Source: JAHCHG01 sp965214585
GTDB lineage: Bacteria; Acidobacteriota; Blastocatellia; Pyrinomonadales; Pyrinomonadaceae
Length of the DNA: 64,000 bases
NCBI GenBank assembly: GCA_965214585.1
Contig: OZ243957.1
Location: 4,030,001 to 4,094,000, forward strand
Reading direction: 5' to 3'
Shown here: in pieces, positions 36,073-44,618 of the stretch
Layout of the letters: each line of letters begins with the position of its first letter
Position numbering within the stretch: position 1 is the first letter of the stretch
Notes under the pieces: generated by a model
Databases searched by the model: none
The model's input: only the letters and a program-made list of their open reading frames with translations
What the model was told of the DNA's origin: nothing
Position numbers and translations under genes: made by a program

Positions 36073-36250
36073 AAAGCGCGTCTTCCTCGTTGTCCCAAAC
36101 TTCTTCAAACACCTCTTCGGAAAGCATAGTTGCCGATTCTACAATTTTTCTCTCCTCGCGCTGAACGAGAAAATCAATAAAGTCTTCAACTTCCGCAACT
36201 TTATTTAACGGCAGCTGCTTGATTTTTTCAACTAAAACTTCTGTTTGCAT
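36059..36250 (-). CDS. Antitoxin partner of the MazF-like toxin (DUF2281/VapB-like)
   Basis: The 63-residue product MQTEVLVEKIKQLPLNKVAE is a short helical, acidic protein with VEDFIDFLVQREE, typical of DUF2281-type antitoxins (the upstream partners of PIN or MazF toxins). GAGGA precedes ATG 36250; an in-frame ATG at 36262 directly abuts the stop of a rocA-derived frame (TGAATG) and is a possible alternative start. The acidic C-terminus (FEEVWDNEEDALYDEL) probably blocks the toxin active site. Confidence 0.78.
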   Translation of the reverse strand: MQTEVLVEKIKQLPLNKVAEVEDFIDFLVQREERKIVESATMLSEEVFEEVWDNEEDALYDEL

Positions 36251-36262
36251 TTTTATCCTCAT

Positions 36263-36349
36263 TCAATAAATTTTCTCTAAAATTAACTGCGCGAAGTAAT
36301 CCGTAAAAGGCTTGTTCTTAGATTTGTCTAATATTCTTCTTGACTGTAT
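36263..36349 (-). pseudogene. Older duplicated 5' end of rocA in front of the MazF antitoxin
   Basis: The minus-strand frame ATA-CAG-TCA-AGA reads (I)QSRRILDKSKNKPFTDYFAQ, matching MQTKRTLDEFKNEPFTDYSA of RocA with several substitutions; the ATG has become ATA. The GAGGAAAA binding site is kept. The frame stays open to TGA 36263-36265, directly followed by ATG 36260-36262. It is the most diverged of the three copies. Confidence 0.72.
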
Positions 36350-36448
36350 GTTTTCCTCAAATTTTCTATTTCTTTAACTTTATCAAAGTTTTTAGTCTGT
36401 ATAAAGTATCGTTTTCGACAATTAAGTTATGATATTATCGAAACTGAT

Positions 36449-36974
36449 TTGATTATAAAATTCGATTGGGATGAAAATAAAGAATTTGACAATATTAAAA
36501 TCCACGACGATATAATTTTTAATGAAGCGTCGGCTGTTTTTAGCGATATTTGGGCAATTGAAAGTTTTGACGAATCTCATTCAAATTTTGAAGAACAAAG
36601 ATTCACAATAGTCGGTTTAACACGAAATCGTTTATTGCGCGTTACATATACTCAGTAGATCACGAAAATATCAAAAATCGTTTCTAAACAGGCAGAAACC
36701 CGACAGTTATGGAGGGTGCTGATCGAACGGAAGAATGTTAGGTTTAAAAAAACAGTAGAACATTCCGGTTTTTCTATAAATATTTCGATTTCCTAACAGC
36801 ACCCTCCATAACTGCCCTCGTTTCCGCCTGTGAATTTCGTGATCTACCGATACTGTCGGAATTGATGAGGATTCGGAAGAAGTAATCAGAATAATTTCGG
36901 CACGAAAGGCAGTCGGATATGAAAAAAGAGAATATGAACAAAACAGAAACAGATTTGAAGATGTCGGAAGTTGA
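36449..36974 (+). pseudogene. BrnT-like toxin gene broken by a 197-bp MITE
   Basis: TTG 36449 starts IIKFDWDENKEFDNIKIHDD, with SHSNFEEQRFTIVGLTRN, as in BrnT (COG2929) RNase toxins. At 36652 the frame enters a MITE and stops at TAG. Removing the MITE and one ATACT target copy restores TYTVGIDEDSEEVIRIISAR and KAVGYEKREYEQ, ending at TGA 36972-36974. The IRIISARKA motif is the BrnT C-terminal signature. The restored frame proves both the gene identity and the insertion limits. Confidence 0.82.
36653..36849. repeat. 197-bp MITE inside the BrnT-like gene (5-bp target duplication)
   Basis: Ends are CAGTAGATCACGAAA and TTTCGTGATCTACCG (one mismatch), flanked by ATACT at 36648-36652 and 36850-36854. 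The middle carries the AGGCAGAAACCCGACAGTTA ... GTTTCCGCCT hairpin core also found at 32528-32625 and 41568-41703. Confidence 0.85.
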
Positions 36975-37128
36975 AATCACCGAAAAAGATATTCAAGAAT
37001 TAAGAAGCTGTTTGGAAACTGTATCGCAGGCTTCCAGCCGGCTGTCTCATTAGTTTCTACACAAGTCTAAAATTAAGATTTGTGTTCTTAGTCGCCAAAG
37101 GCGACAAACATAATAGCCTAGTGCAAAA

Positions 37129-37713
37129 TCAGTTGACATTGTTGGATAATCTCGGCAATTGTTCCGAGTTGAAATATTCGCATACTCTTTGCTCGATCAT
37201 TTCTTTGGTTAATTCTCCGTTCGGCTCACAGATTGCTTTCTTGCCGTGCCTCCAATGCGGCTCGATCGGATTCAGCCACGGACTTTTCGTCGGTAACTGA
37301 CACCTGATGATTCGCACTCCGCCCGTCTGTTTCGCTTCCCGATTGTTTTCTTTGATCCATTCCAGAACCTTTTTCGAGTCGTGCCAACTGGCATTGTCCC
37401 AAATCAAAAACAGAGCCTTTTTTCTCTCCTTTTTTAACTCACGGGCGAGCCACTCTAAAAACGAGATCGTTATCTCGGAAATCGGACGCTCCTCTAAAAA
37501 CCTGACCTTGACCTGCCCGGTGTCTTTTCTCAATAACCCGTAACAAGAAATCGCTTTTGGCTCCTTATCATCTTTATTTGCTTCCCTTTGCACCATCCGC
37601 AAAGGTTCGCCAAATTCCCACGTCCTGATCTTCGGCTGCGAAAAGCGCGACCACCAAACCTCATCCAGAAAACCCAAAACTATATCGTCGTTTTCCGAAG
37701 CAATTCGAATCAA
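37129..37713 (-). CDS. IS630 transposase, C-terminal frame (orfB, DDE catalytic part)
   Basis: The frame carries the DDE residues of the Tc1/mariner-like catalytic core: VLGFLDEVWWSRFSQP (first D), LIWDNASWHDSKK (second D) and SPWLNPIEPHWRHGKKAI (E). It follows orfA after an AAAAAAAAA run at about 37726-37734, where a -1 slip would fuse the frames into one 367-residue protein. The first in-frame start would be a TTG, so independent translation is unlikely. Confidence 0.9.
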   Translation of the reverse strand: MIRIASENDDIVLGFLDEVWWSRFSQPKIRTWEFGEPLRMVQREANKDDKEPKAISCYGLLRKDTGQVKVRFLEERPISEITISFLEWLARELKKERKKALFLIWDNASWHDSKKVLEWIKENNREAKQTGGVRIIRCQLPTKSPWLNPIEPHWRHGKKAICEPNGELTKEMIEQRVCEYFNSEQLPRLSNNVN

Positions 37714-38231
37714 ACGATCTCTCTGTTTTTTTTTAACTCATATTGTGGATCGGGCGATGTGATCCAATCCTTTGCCCGCTTCCAACTGCTCCCGTTTTTC
37801 TTCATCGCCGTCCGAATCGTTTCGTTCGCCATCTGCCGCGGGGTTTCGCCTTTTTCAAACAACACTTCCGCTACCAAGGTCAATGTCCAGACACTGCTCG
37901 CTTTACCATAAAGACGCGGAGTTTTGTGCATTATCTGTTTAATTCGCTCACACTTTTCCGCATCAACTATTGTCTCCGTCGTTTTTGGAGCCGAACTTCT
38001 TCTTTTCAGACAACTAACGCCTTGCTCGTTAAAGCGATGGATCATCTGCCGGGCATATTCAGCCGAATAGCCGAATTGCTTTTCAATCCCGGTCGTCGTC
38101 AAACCCTGACTACTCGCCAACAATATCTGAGCTCGTTTCATCTGACACGCATCGCTGGCTCGTTTTGCTTTTTCCAATACTTGTTTTTCTTCTTCGCTCA
38201 TCGCTCTGACGAAGATCGGTTCTTTTTTCAT
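37710..38231 (-). CDS. IS630 transposase, N-terminal frame (orfA, HTH part)
   Basis: The 173-residue frame has helix-turn-helix segments (GLTTTGIEKQFGYSAEYARQ, GVSCLKRRSSAPKTTETIVD) that bind the element ends. It ends YELKKNREIV just past a nine-A run; reading one base back gives KKKQRDRL and continues into orfB. Overlap with orfB is 4 bases. Confidence 0.9.
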   Translation of the reverse strand: MKKEPIFVRAMSEEEKQVLEKAKRASDACQMKRAQILLASSQGLTTTGIEKQFGYSAEYARQMIHRFNEQGVSCLKRRSSAPKTTETIVDAEKCERIKQIMHKTPRLYGKASSVWTLTLVAEVLFEKGETPRQMANETIRTAMKKNGSSWKRAKDWITSPDPQYELKKNREIV

Positions 38232-38974
38232 TCCTTGATTTTATATTATTTCACCTAATACCAACAACCTTTGCTGTTTTTGCACTAGCGAGAATCGCTA
38301 GGTAAAATCGAACAAATGCCCCGTCGCTGAAAGCGACGAACAACCGATGACTATTGATGTTTGTCGCTTTCAGCGACACTGTTTATTTGACAAAGACCTA
38401 TGGTTTCGGCGAAACGCCTACACCATAGGCTATAAATGTTTGTCGCCGCCCAAGACTAAGATTATTTGAATAAAGGTCAATAAACATCGAGCTTCCAAAC
38501 TTGTGTAGAAACTAATGGGCAGTCTTGGCGGCTGGAAGCCGCCAAATTCATCTGCTTTTCCCGTAAATTCGTGTAAACAACGCTCGAATTGGCGGCAAGA
38601 TGCCACCAAGATAGCCGGCAAGATGCCGGCGTTACGTTTTTTCTGAATTTCCAAACAGCTTCTAAGAGAAAAAGGCGTTCCCGAAAATTAATTACCGAAA
38701 ATCGGAATTCAAAAATGGCGCAGAACAACTCGTTTTGCGCCGAGAGAGAAACACGAAATAAAAATTTCTCTGTTTTTGAACGGGGAAATTTTGGATTTTC
38801 TGCAAAATCGTTCTGAAGAATCTTTAGAAAAACAGATAAACGACGAATTGCGAAAAATAATGAAAAACGAGAAAACACAAACCGAAAAGTTGCGTCAGGA
38901 ACTTCTCAATGACCAAAAATTTATCAATGAATTAAATGAAAAACTCAAAACGGCGTAAAATTTGAAAAGACTGC

Positions 38975-41455
38975 TTATCTTTGTTGCGTTAAAATTTCTT
39001 CTATAACTCTTCCCGGAAATCGCCTGAAACCCTTTTCGCGCAATTCTTCATTCGGCTGATTATTTTCATCAATTTTTCCCATCAATCTCAAAATTGTCGG
39101 CACAAAACTGAGGTTGTCGTAAGGTTTTTCGATCTCCAGACCGCGCGGAATTTCGGTTTTCGCGCCGCCGGCGAACATTAAAATCGAATTGCTCGAAATT
39201 CTGAAAAACGAACCGTGATTGCCGCCGGCGTTAAAGCCGCGCACGTCGAAATTCCAATGATTGTTGGCTAAAATCAGCAAATCCGTTTTGGTCAGATTTC
39301 TCTGATGTATGCGAAACCTCCGCATTAAATTTTCGTCTTCGCTTTTGTTATTTTCAGCAGTAAAATTGTCCGCAAAATGATCGCCGAATTGTTCAAATAA
39401 ATTTACGACGGCATTTGAATATACGGTTTTATGCGTCGCCCGCATCCATTCGTTTTCGGTCTGCCAATTGCTCAACCAAACTGTCTTATCGGCAGCGTCA
39501 AAATTTTCGTCTTCATAGATTTTCAGAGGAAAATCCGAACTCCAGTCTTTTACTGCAAAGGAAAATTCGCCGCTTTTATTTTGGCGCAAATCGGAGATCG
39601 GCAGATAAAAATAGTTTTGCGTTCCGCCCGATTTTTTTGCTAAAAGGAGTGCCTGATTTTCTTTTCCGCCGTAAATCCAGATCGGATTTTGGTCGGGTTT
39701 CAGATTCGGCGGTAATTTACCAAAAATTTCCTCAAGCGGAATTGCCGCCGCGACAAAATCTATCGGCGATGTGCCGAGTTTATTCTGAACGCTGTTTTTT
39801 ACCATTTGGCTTTTGAGCAATTCAAAATAATCTCTGCGCTCGAAACTTTTTTCAAAATCGAGTTCGCCGTTTTCCCCAATGACAAAGCCGTTTTCCGACA
39901 AACCGACGACGTAATTTTGCAGCTTAAAAATAGAATTTCGTTCGCCCATCGCGCCTTTGGCAATAAAATTTTCGATTTTCAGCTTTCGCGGCTCGAAAGT
40001 TTCCGGTTTTAAGTTGAGCAGATTTTTCAGTTTATACAGATATTCCCGGTAAGCGATCTCGTCTTTTTCGGCAAGTTCCTTCTGCACGACAATTCTTCTG
40101 GCTTCTTTGTCTGAGCCTTTTTTGAATTGCTCGACGGTAAATTTTTCCGGCTGCGCTTTGATAATTTCGTTTTGTTTTTCGATCCAAAGGCGCACGGCAC
40201 TCAATTCTTCCTCCAATCGGTCAACCGTTTTCTGCCAATTTTCCCGGCGTTTATTTACAGCTTGAAAAAAAGCATTTCGCAAAACTTTTTCTTTTGATTC
40301 GGAAAGATTTTTGTTTTGAAGCTGCTGAAAAATTATCTGCAAAACATTGAGATCATTGTCGCGCAAATGCAGCGAAGCCCTTTCATTTCCGTCAAAATCG
40401 AGCATAATCGTCGGATATTCTTCCGCCTGATTTTTCAAATAAAACGATTCATTCGATTTGTTTGTAATCAGCGGAACGAACGGATTCAGACCTTTGACCG
40501 AATAATCGAGCATCAAATGTCTTTTTGTAACAACGTGATGACCGCCGCCTTCTCTGCTTTTCAATAAATTGACAATGTTAAAGCCTTGACTGTAAATATC
40601 TTTATCGGAATTAAAGCCGTGATCCGAAACAATTATCAGAGCCGTTTCGTCTGCGCGTTCCGAATTTTTTACGGCGATCCACAATCTGCCGAGAGTTTTA
40701 TCCAAATCTTTTAACACGTTCAGCCGCGCTTGTTCATTTTTGTTCAGATGCGAAATATGGTCAAATTCCGTCGAGTAATAATCGAAATAATCAATTTCCG
40801 GCGAATTATCCAGTTTTTTTAAAATATCGCGCTCGTGCTGGTCAACCGTCGTTTTATAAAAATCAAATCCGATTGTCCATTCATCTATAAAATCCGAAGC
40901 GTTTTTCGGAAAAAGTCCGAGAAATCCTTTGCTGATAACGCCCCAATCAGTTCCGCGCTGAAAAAGTTGAAAACTCGTGTAGCGATTTTCGTAAGGAAAA
41001 GCGTCGCTCAAGATCGGCGTTTTCATCTGATCTAAAACTTCCATTCCCGGCATATCAACTCTTTCTTTTTTGCCGTAATTTACATAATACGGAATAAAAT
41101 TCAGATAATCGTAAGCCGAAAAAATCAGCCGGTCATATTCGACATTTCCCTTTATTTGCAGATGCTGTCCGGTATCGAGAAGCGACCAAGAAGGTGCGGA
41201 AAGGCTCATTCCGCGCGAGTAAAAATTTGAAACGCGTGTGCCGTTTTTGTAAAAAATATGCTCAAACCAAGGCAGAATGCTTTTTCCCGTCCGGGCATCT
41301 TTTTTTTCCACATATTTTTCGACAAAATCGCCGGAAAGCCCGTCAACTTTAACGATCACGACTCGCTTTACGTTCTGCGCCCGCGTTTCAAAAATAAATA
41401 AGGCGAAGACTAAAATCAGAAAAACCGGGAATTTGTAAAGATGTGATATTTTCAT
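38975..41455 (-). CDS. Large secreted alkaline-phosphatase-superfamily protein
   Basis: ATG 41455 gives 826 residues with a signal peptide (FPVFLILVFALFIFETRAQ). The metal sites of type I phosphodiesterases are visible: VVIVKVDGLSGDF near the start, STEFDHISHLNKNEQ, and LIIVSDHGFNSD. A central part with long helices (about residues 390-560) and a C-terminal segment containing NAGGNHGSFFRISSN follow; the family is not one I can name. The N-terminal extension of the open frame upstream of 41455 enters repeat DNA. Substrate unknown; the enzyme is likely periplasmic. Confidence 0.72.
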   Translation of the reverse strand: MKISHLYKFPVFLILVFALFIFETRAQNVKRVVIVKVDGLSGDFVEKYVEKKDARTGKSILPWFEHIFYKNGTRVSNFYSRGMSLSAPSWSLLDTGQHLQIKGNVEYDRLIFSAYDYLNFIPYYVNYGKKERVDMPGMEVLDQMKTPILSDAFPYENRYTSFQLFQRGTDWGVISKGFLGLFPKNASDFIDEWTIGFDFYKTTVDQHERDILKKLDNSPEIDYFDYYSTEFDHISHLNKNEQARLNVLKDLDKTLGRLWIAVKNSERADETALIIVSDHGFNSDKDIYSQGFNIVNLLKSREGGGHHVVTKRHLMLDYSVKGLNPFVPLITNKSNESFYLKNQAEEYPTIMLDFDGNERASLHLRDNDLNVLQIIFQQLQNKNLSESKEKVLRNAFFQAVNKRRENWQKTVDRLEEELSAVRLWIEKQNEIIKAQPEKFTVEQFKKGSDKEARRIVVQKELAEKDEIAYREYLYKLKNLLNLKPETFEPRKLKIENFIAKGAMGERNSIFKLQNYVVGLSENGFVIGENGELDFEKSFERRDYFELLKSQMVKNSVQNKLGTSPIDFVAAAIPLEEIFGKLPPNLKPDQNPIWIYGGKENQALLLAKKSGGTQNYFYLPISDLRQNKSGEFSFAVKDWSSDFPLKIYEDENFDAADKTVWLSNWQTENEWMRATHKTVYSNAVVNLFEQFGDHFADNFTAENNKSEDENLMRRFRIHQRNLTKTDLLILANNHWNFDVRGFNAGGNHGSFFRISSNSILMFAGGAKTEIPRGLEIEKPYDNLSFVPTILRLMGKIDENNQPNEELREKGFRRFPGRVIEEILTQQR

Positions 41456-41496
41456 CTTAAAACTATTTATTAAAGCAATTTTTAAATCATTCAGCA

Positions 41497-41739
41497 TTTT
41501 CACTTTTTGAAAGCGGGCGCGATAGCAACCCTTCCTGACTTGCGATCTTTTTATTCTTGAACACTTATACCAAGTTGGTGAAGAAAGGCAGAAACCCGCG
41601 TGTAAACAAGGGTGCTGTTTGAAACTCAAAAGCTGATATTAAAAACAGCACCCTCCATAATTGTCGGGTTTCCGCCTTTCCTCTTTTTCACGCTAGCTTG
41701 GTATTACTGTTAATAATCTGTTCAAGATAAAGTGAAAAA
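41497..41739. repeat. TTTTCACTTT element, copy 2, split by a 136-bp MITE
   Basis: The outer element (41497-41567 and 41704-41739) is the inverse of 347-452. It is interrupted by 41568-41703. Further bases to about 41805 again resemble part of the element (GCAGGTCTGGAAGTGTTG), suggesting a rearranged second piece. Confidence 0.7.
41568..41703. repeat. 136-bp MITE with TACCAAG ends and the GGCGGAAACCCG core
   Basis: Ends TACCAAGTTGG and the complement of CTAGCTTGGTA, with TTA on both sides (41565-41567, 41704-41706). The interior is the GGCAGAAACCCG ... CGGGTTTCCGCC hairpin, with CAGCACCCTCCATAATTGTC on the right. Confidence 0.8.
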
Positions 41740-41830
41740 GCACAAATAAATAAATTAGCAGGTCTGGAAGTGTTGTTCTACGTCCGCAAAACTTTAATTA
41801 CTAAAAAACTTAAAAATCAGACTACTCGTT

Positions 41831-43864
41831 TTAATCAATCGAAGAATTTTTTTCGCCGGCAGAAATGTTCAGATATTTCGCGGACAAATCGCGCCAACGC
41901 TTGTCAAATTCCTTGTTTTCGTAAATTGCGCGAAGTTCTTTTTTTGATTTGGAATTGTTTATTTTATTTAAACCGCTTAAACATAAAAGGCGCAGATTTT
42001 CATTTTCGGTTATCGTAAAAATTCCGGCAATCGCTTTGATCGTTTTTCCCTTTGTTTTTTCGCCGTGTTGAGCGATGAAGGCAAGCGAATTTTCGATAGC
42101 CTGCAAATCGCCGTCAATTTCGGGCTTGACGGAATTCTGCGCGACTTCTCGTAAATATCTTTCGTGAAAAGAAAGTTGCCGGCGCAAATCCATTTCCCGC
42201 CTGAGTTCGGGCGTATATTTTTCGCGGTGTTTGTATATACCGAATGAAACGACTTTGGCAATTTTGTAAAGCATACGCTGGCGGCTGGTGTGCTTAACTT
42301 TTGTCATTTCCTCGCGTCTGTCCTTTTCTAAATCTTTGATTAATCCGTCGGGGCGTTTGGCGTAATTTATCAAGTTTTGATACTGCCTCTTTGCCAATCT
42401 GATCTCAACGTCGAAATCGTTTTCCAGAGGATTCAGCGAAACCGCTTCGAGCCGTTCGGAAATCTCGCTTCTAAAATCCGGTTCGAGCGAATAATCGAGC
42501 GACAAAAGCAGTTTTAACTGCGCGTAAGAATCGAGCCGTGTCGGTTGATTAAAATCAAATCCTTTACGTTTTGTAACAAAATCATACAAAGATTTTCCGA
42601 CGAAAAACGGCAGATTATCAATTTTTGAAATTGACAAGATATTTTTCGTCAGATCATTTAACACGCGCTTGGACATTTCGCGTTTTTTCGGATTGTTCTG
42701 ATCGCGGAAATCAATCAAAAGCGCGGGAATTTTCGGGTAATCGAGTCCGTAAACGGCAAGCGGTATAAATGTTTTCGCCGTCGCATTCGGGGTGTTTTCC
42801 GCAACTCTTTTGTTCTGAGCGTCAAACCAGCGAATTTCCCGATAACCGTTCCAGTTTTCCAGTCTTTTATCTTTCCAAGGATTTTCGATGTTTAAAAATC
42901 TGGAATTAAATTCTTTGTTTTTGTTCGCTTTCAAATCTTCTTCCGCAATCCAGACGAGCGCGTGCGTCGCATCTCCGTCGGGCATCTCTAACGGCTCGAA
43001 ATAGAGATTTTCGCGTTCCGCATACTGCCGCAAAAGTTCCCAATTCCGCCCGCGAATTGCCGTCAGATTTTCGGAATTTTTATCATACACGCGATGCAGA
43101 TTTTCACGATTGACAAACGAACCGAAAGTTTTGCCAAACAGCATCAGACGCGCCTGTATGTCTTCCAATTCCCTTTCGGACAGAATTTTTTTGCCTTCGA
43201 TCTCTTCGTAAATTGCCAACAGCGCAAGTGCGCGGGCGATTGCGGCTTTTTTGTAATTTTTCCGGTTTGCTCTGTATTGCAAAGTCGCCGCGCGAAGCGG
43301 AACGGCGAAATCCTCGATAATCAGATTTTTCAAGACCATAAAAAAAGCCTTGTCCCAGAAATCCTTGTCCATCGGCTGAACGTCAATTAAAACGGGCGGC
43401 AAATCATTCTTTACCTTTCCTTTATTTGTCGTTCGCGTATAAAGAAACGGAACTGCCGCCGTTAATTTCTGCGTCAAGGAAGGCTTTGTATAATTGAGCA
43501 TCCAGACGTGGCGCAAACGGTCATTTTCGATAATTTCGTCGCCGAGCGTGTCGCGCAGAATGCTTATCAGCGGAACTTCTTCCTGCTTAAATTCCGTTGT
43601 TTTCACATTTGCAAAAATTGTAATAATTTCCGCGCCGCCCGAAACTTTTATTTTTTCAATGCGAAAATCTTCTTCAATCGAAAACTTAGAATTATTTTCA
43701 ACTTCTGATTTTTCGGTTTTAACAAATTCATACGGATTCTCCGGCTCGGTTTGTGCGGAAATTGTCTGGGCGGAAATCTGCCCGGCAGAAATCGTTAAAA
43801 GCAAAAAAATCAATAATAAATTCTTAAAGTTCTTTTGATAATTTTCAGGATTTTTGTGAATCAT
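41831..43864 (-). CDS. Large secreted protein of unknown function
   Basis: The 677-residue product has a signal peptide (NLLLIFLLLTISAGQISAQ) followed by a repeated QTISAQT. The mature chain is largely alpha-helical and rich in R, E and N with no recognised domain. WIAEEDLKANKNKEFNSRF and IPLAVYGLDYPKIPALLIDF recur in similar hypothetical proteins to my memory, but no function is known. It is a single gene between repeat DNA and def. Confidence 0.65.
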   Translation of the reverse strand: MIHKNPENYQKNFKNLLLIFLLLTISAGQISAQTISAQTEPENPYEFVKTEKSEVENNSKFSIEEDFRIEKIKVSGGAEIITIFANVKTTEFKQEEVPLISILRDTLGDEIIENDRLRHVWMLNYTKPSLTQKLTAAVPFLYTRTTNKGKVKNDLPPVLIDVQPMDKDFWDKAFFMVLKNLIIEDFAVPLRAATLQYRANRKNYKKAAIARALALLAIYEEIEGKKILSERELEDIQARLMLFGKTFGSFVNRENLHRVYDKNSENLTAIRGRNWELLRQYAERENLYFEPLEMPDGDATHALVWIAEEDLKANKNKEFNSRFLNIENPWKDKRLENWNGYREIRWFDAQNKRVAENTPNATAKTFIPLAVYGLDYPKIPALLIDFRDQNNPKKREMSKRVLNDLTKNILSISKIDNLPFFVGKSLYDFVTKRKGFDFNQPTRLDSYAQLKLLLSLDYSLEPDFRSEISERLEAVSLNPLENDFDVEIRLAKRQYQNLINYAKRPDGLIKDLEKDRREEMTKVKHTSRQRMLYKIAKVVSFGIYKHREKYTPELRREMDLRRQLSFHERYLREVAQNSVKPEIDGDLQAIENSLAFIAQHGEKTKGKTIKAIAGIFTITENENLRLLCLSGLNKINNSKSKKELRAIYENKEFDKRWRDLSAKYLNISAGEKNSSID

Positions 43865-43960
43865 TTTAAAATCTTACGAATTTAGATTTTATCTGCAAAA
43901 AAAATCTGAGGAGAGATTTTTTATTTAATACGCGATTTTTTTCAAAGTTTTGCCGAAAAA

Positions 43961-44482
43961 TCATTCCCATTTTCCGGTTTTTTTCAGTTTCTTGATTTTC
44001 CGCTTTGCCAGTTCCCTTTTAAGCGTTGTCATTCTGTCGAGAAAAACTATGCCGTCGCAATGATCGGTTTCGTGCAGAACGCATCTGGCAGCCAAATCCG
44101 CTGCGTCGAGTTCCCGCAAAACGCCGCTTACGTTCTGATAGCGAACAATTGCCCGCAAATTTCGGCTGATCTTTTGATAAATGCCGGGAAAAGACAGACA
44201 ACCTTCATCACCCGTCTGCTCGCCTTCGACGTGAATTATTTCCGGGTTTATCAGAGCGATTTTTTCCGACGGATTTTCTCCGCCCGAACAATCCATTATG
44301 AAAAGCCGCTTGGAAACATCAATTTGCGGCGCGGCAAGCCCGACACCGTTTGCGTTATACATCGTTTCAAACATATCTTCGACCAGCTTTTTTAAATCTT
44401 CGTCAAATTCATTTTCCAAAACGGGTTTTCCGACGGTCAGCAAAACGGGTTCGGGATATAAAGTAATTCTCAGCAAAGCCAT
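43961..44482 (-). CDS. def: Peptide deformylase
   Basis: Removes the N-formyl group from new proteins, the counterpart of fmt. The 173-residue enzyme has the three family motifs: GVGLAAPQI, EGCLSFPGI with the cysteine metal ligand, and CVLHETDHCDGIVF with the HExxH-type HETDH. The C-terminal tail (KRKIKKLKKTGKWE) is basic. It is separated from the fmt operon by about 13 kb. Confidence 0.95.
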   Translation of the reverse strand: MALLRITLYPEPVLLTVGKPVLENEFDEDLKKLVEDMFETMYNANGVGLAAPQIDVSKRLFIMDCSGGENPSEKIALINPEIIHVEGEQTGDEGCLSFPGIYQKISRNLRAIVRYQNVSGVLRELDAADLAARCVLHETDHCDGIVFLDRMTTLKRELAKRKIKKLKKTGKWE

Positions 44483-44555
44483 AATCTCGTGTTATTAGAG
44501 TTGCGAACAAGCCTCTAAGTTGTTCTGCGATAAAAATTAAATTTCCCGCAAATGA

Positions 44556-44593
44556 TTCGGGCGTAATCATTTATATAAACAATTACGCCCGAA
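44556..44593. repeat. 12-bp perfect inverted repeat, possible terminator
   Basis: TTCGGGCGTAAT at 44556-44567 pairs exactly with 44582-44593 around a 14-base AT loop. Neither side has a clean T tract. It lies between def and the truncated gene at 44619. Confidence 0.45.
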
Positions 44594-44618
44594 AAATCAA
44601 AATGTTGCAGAAAAAATT

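Larger units (their letters stand above)
37121..38285 (-). mobile_element. IS630-family insertion sequence (1165 bp)
   Basis: The ends GTGCAAAATCAG and the complement of CTGTTTTTGCAC are inverted, and TA is present on both sides (37119-37120, 38286-38287), as expected for IS630/Tc1. It contains two overlapping transposase frames on the minus strand. Removing it with one TA restores the CTAGCGAGAATCGCTAG palindrome of the host MITE. Confidence 0.9.
37091..38456. repeat. GTCGCC...GGCGACAAACAT MITE, second copy, interrupted by IS630
   Basis: 37091-37120 and 38286-38456 together match the inner element at 22576-22777, including the ends GGCGACAAACATAATAG and CTATAAATGTTTGTCGCC. TA is present on both outer flanks (37089-37090 and 38457-38458). 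The IS630 lies at the TA of the central CTAG palindrome. Confidence 0.78.
37048..38517. mobile_element. Non-autonomous element with IS4-type ends, carrying a MITE and an IS630
   Basis: CATTAGTTTCTACACAAG at the left and CTTGTGTAGAAACTAATG at the right are the same ends as the IS4-type element at 47424-48814. The flanks GGCTGTCT (37040-37047) and GGCAGTCT (38518-38525) look like an 8-bp target duplication with one change. Without the inner insertions only about 105 bases of the element remain, so it is a deletion derivative moved by the IS4-type transposase. Confidence 0.78.
37001..38666. repeat. TAAG-flanked hairpin element, copy 2, split by an insertion
   Basis: Left part 37005-37047 and right part 38518-38662, flanked by TAAG at 37001-37004 and 38663-38666. 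Ends AAGCTGTTTGG and CCAAACAGCTTC. It carries the same GGCTTCCAGCCGGC and GCCGGCAAGATGCCGGC arms as copy 1. The gap is the element 37048-38517. Confidence 0.82.
36919..38958 (+). pseudogene. BrnA/CopG-like antitoxin gene split by nested insertions
   Basis: The 5' part (ATG 36919, MKKENMNKTETDLKMSEVEI to IQEL) overlaps the BrnT end and runs into a TAAG-flanked element at 37005. The 3' part resumes at 38667 and encodes YRKSEFKNGAEQLVLRREKH, then EIKISLFLNGEILDFLQNRS and a coiled-coil tail ending LKTA at 38958. The strand-helix-helix segment resembles the DNA-binding part of BrnA. Joining the halves at the TAAG gives a one-base frame difference, probably a later indel in the AAAAA run at 38669-38673. 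In between lie the nested elements listed below. Confidence 0.65.

Noticed and set aside
38776..38958. Separate 60-residue coiled-coil gene
   Set aside because: The frame continues upstream to 38667 and fits better as the 3' end of the split antitoxin.
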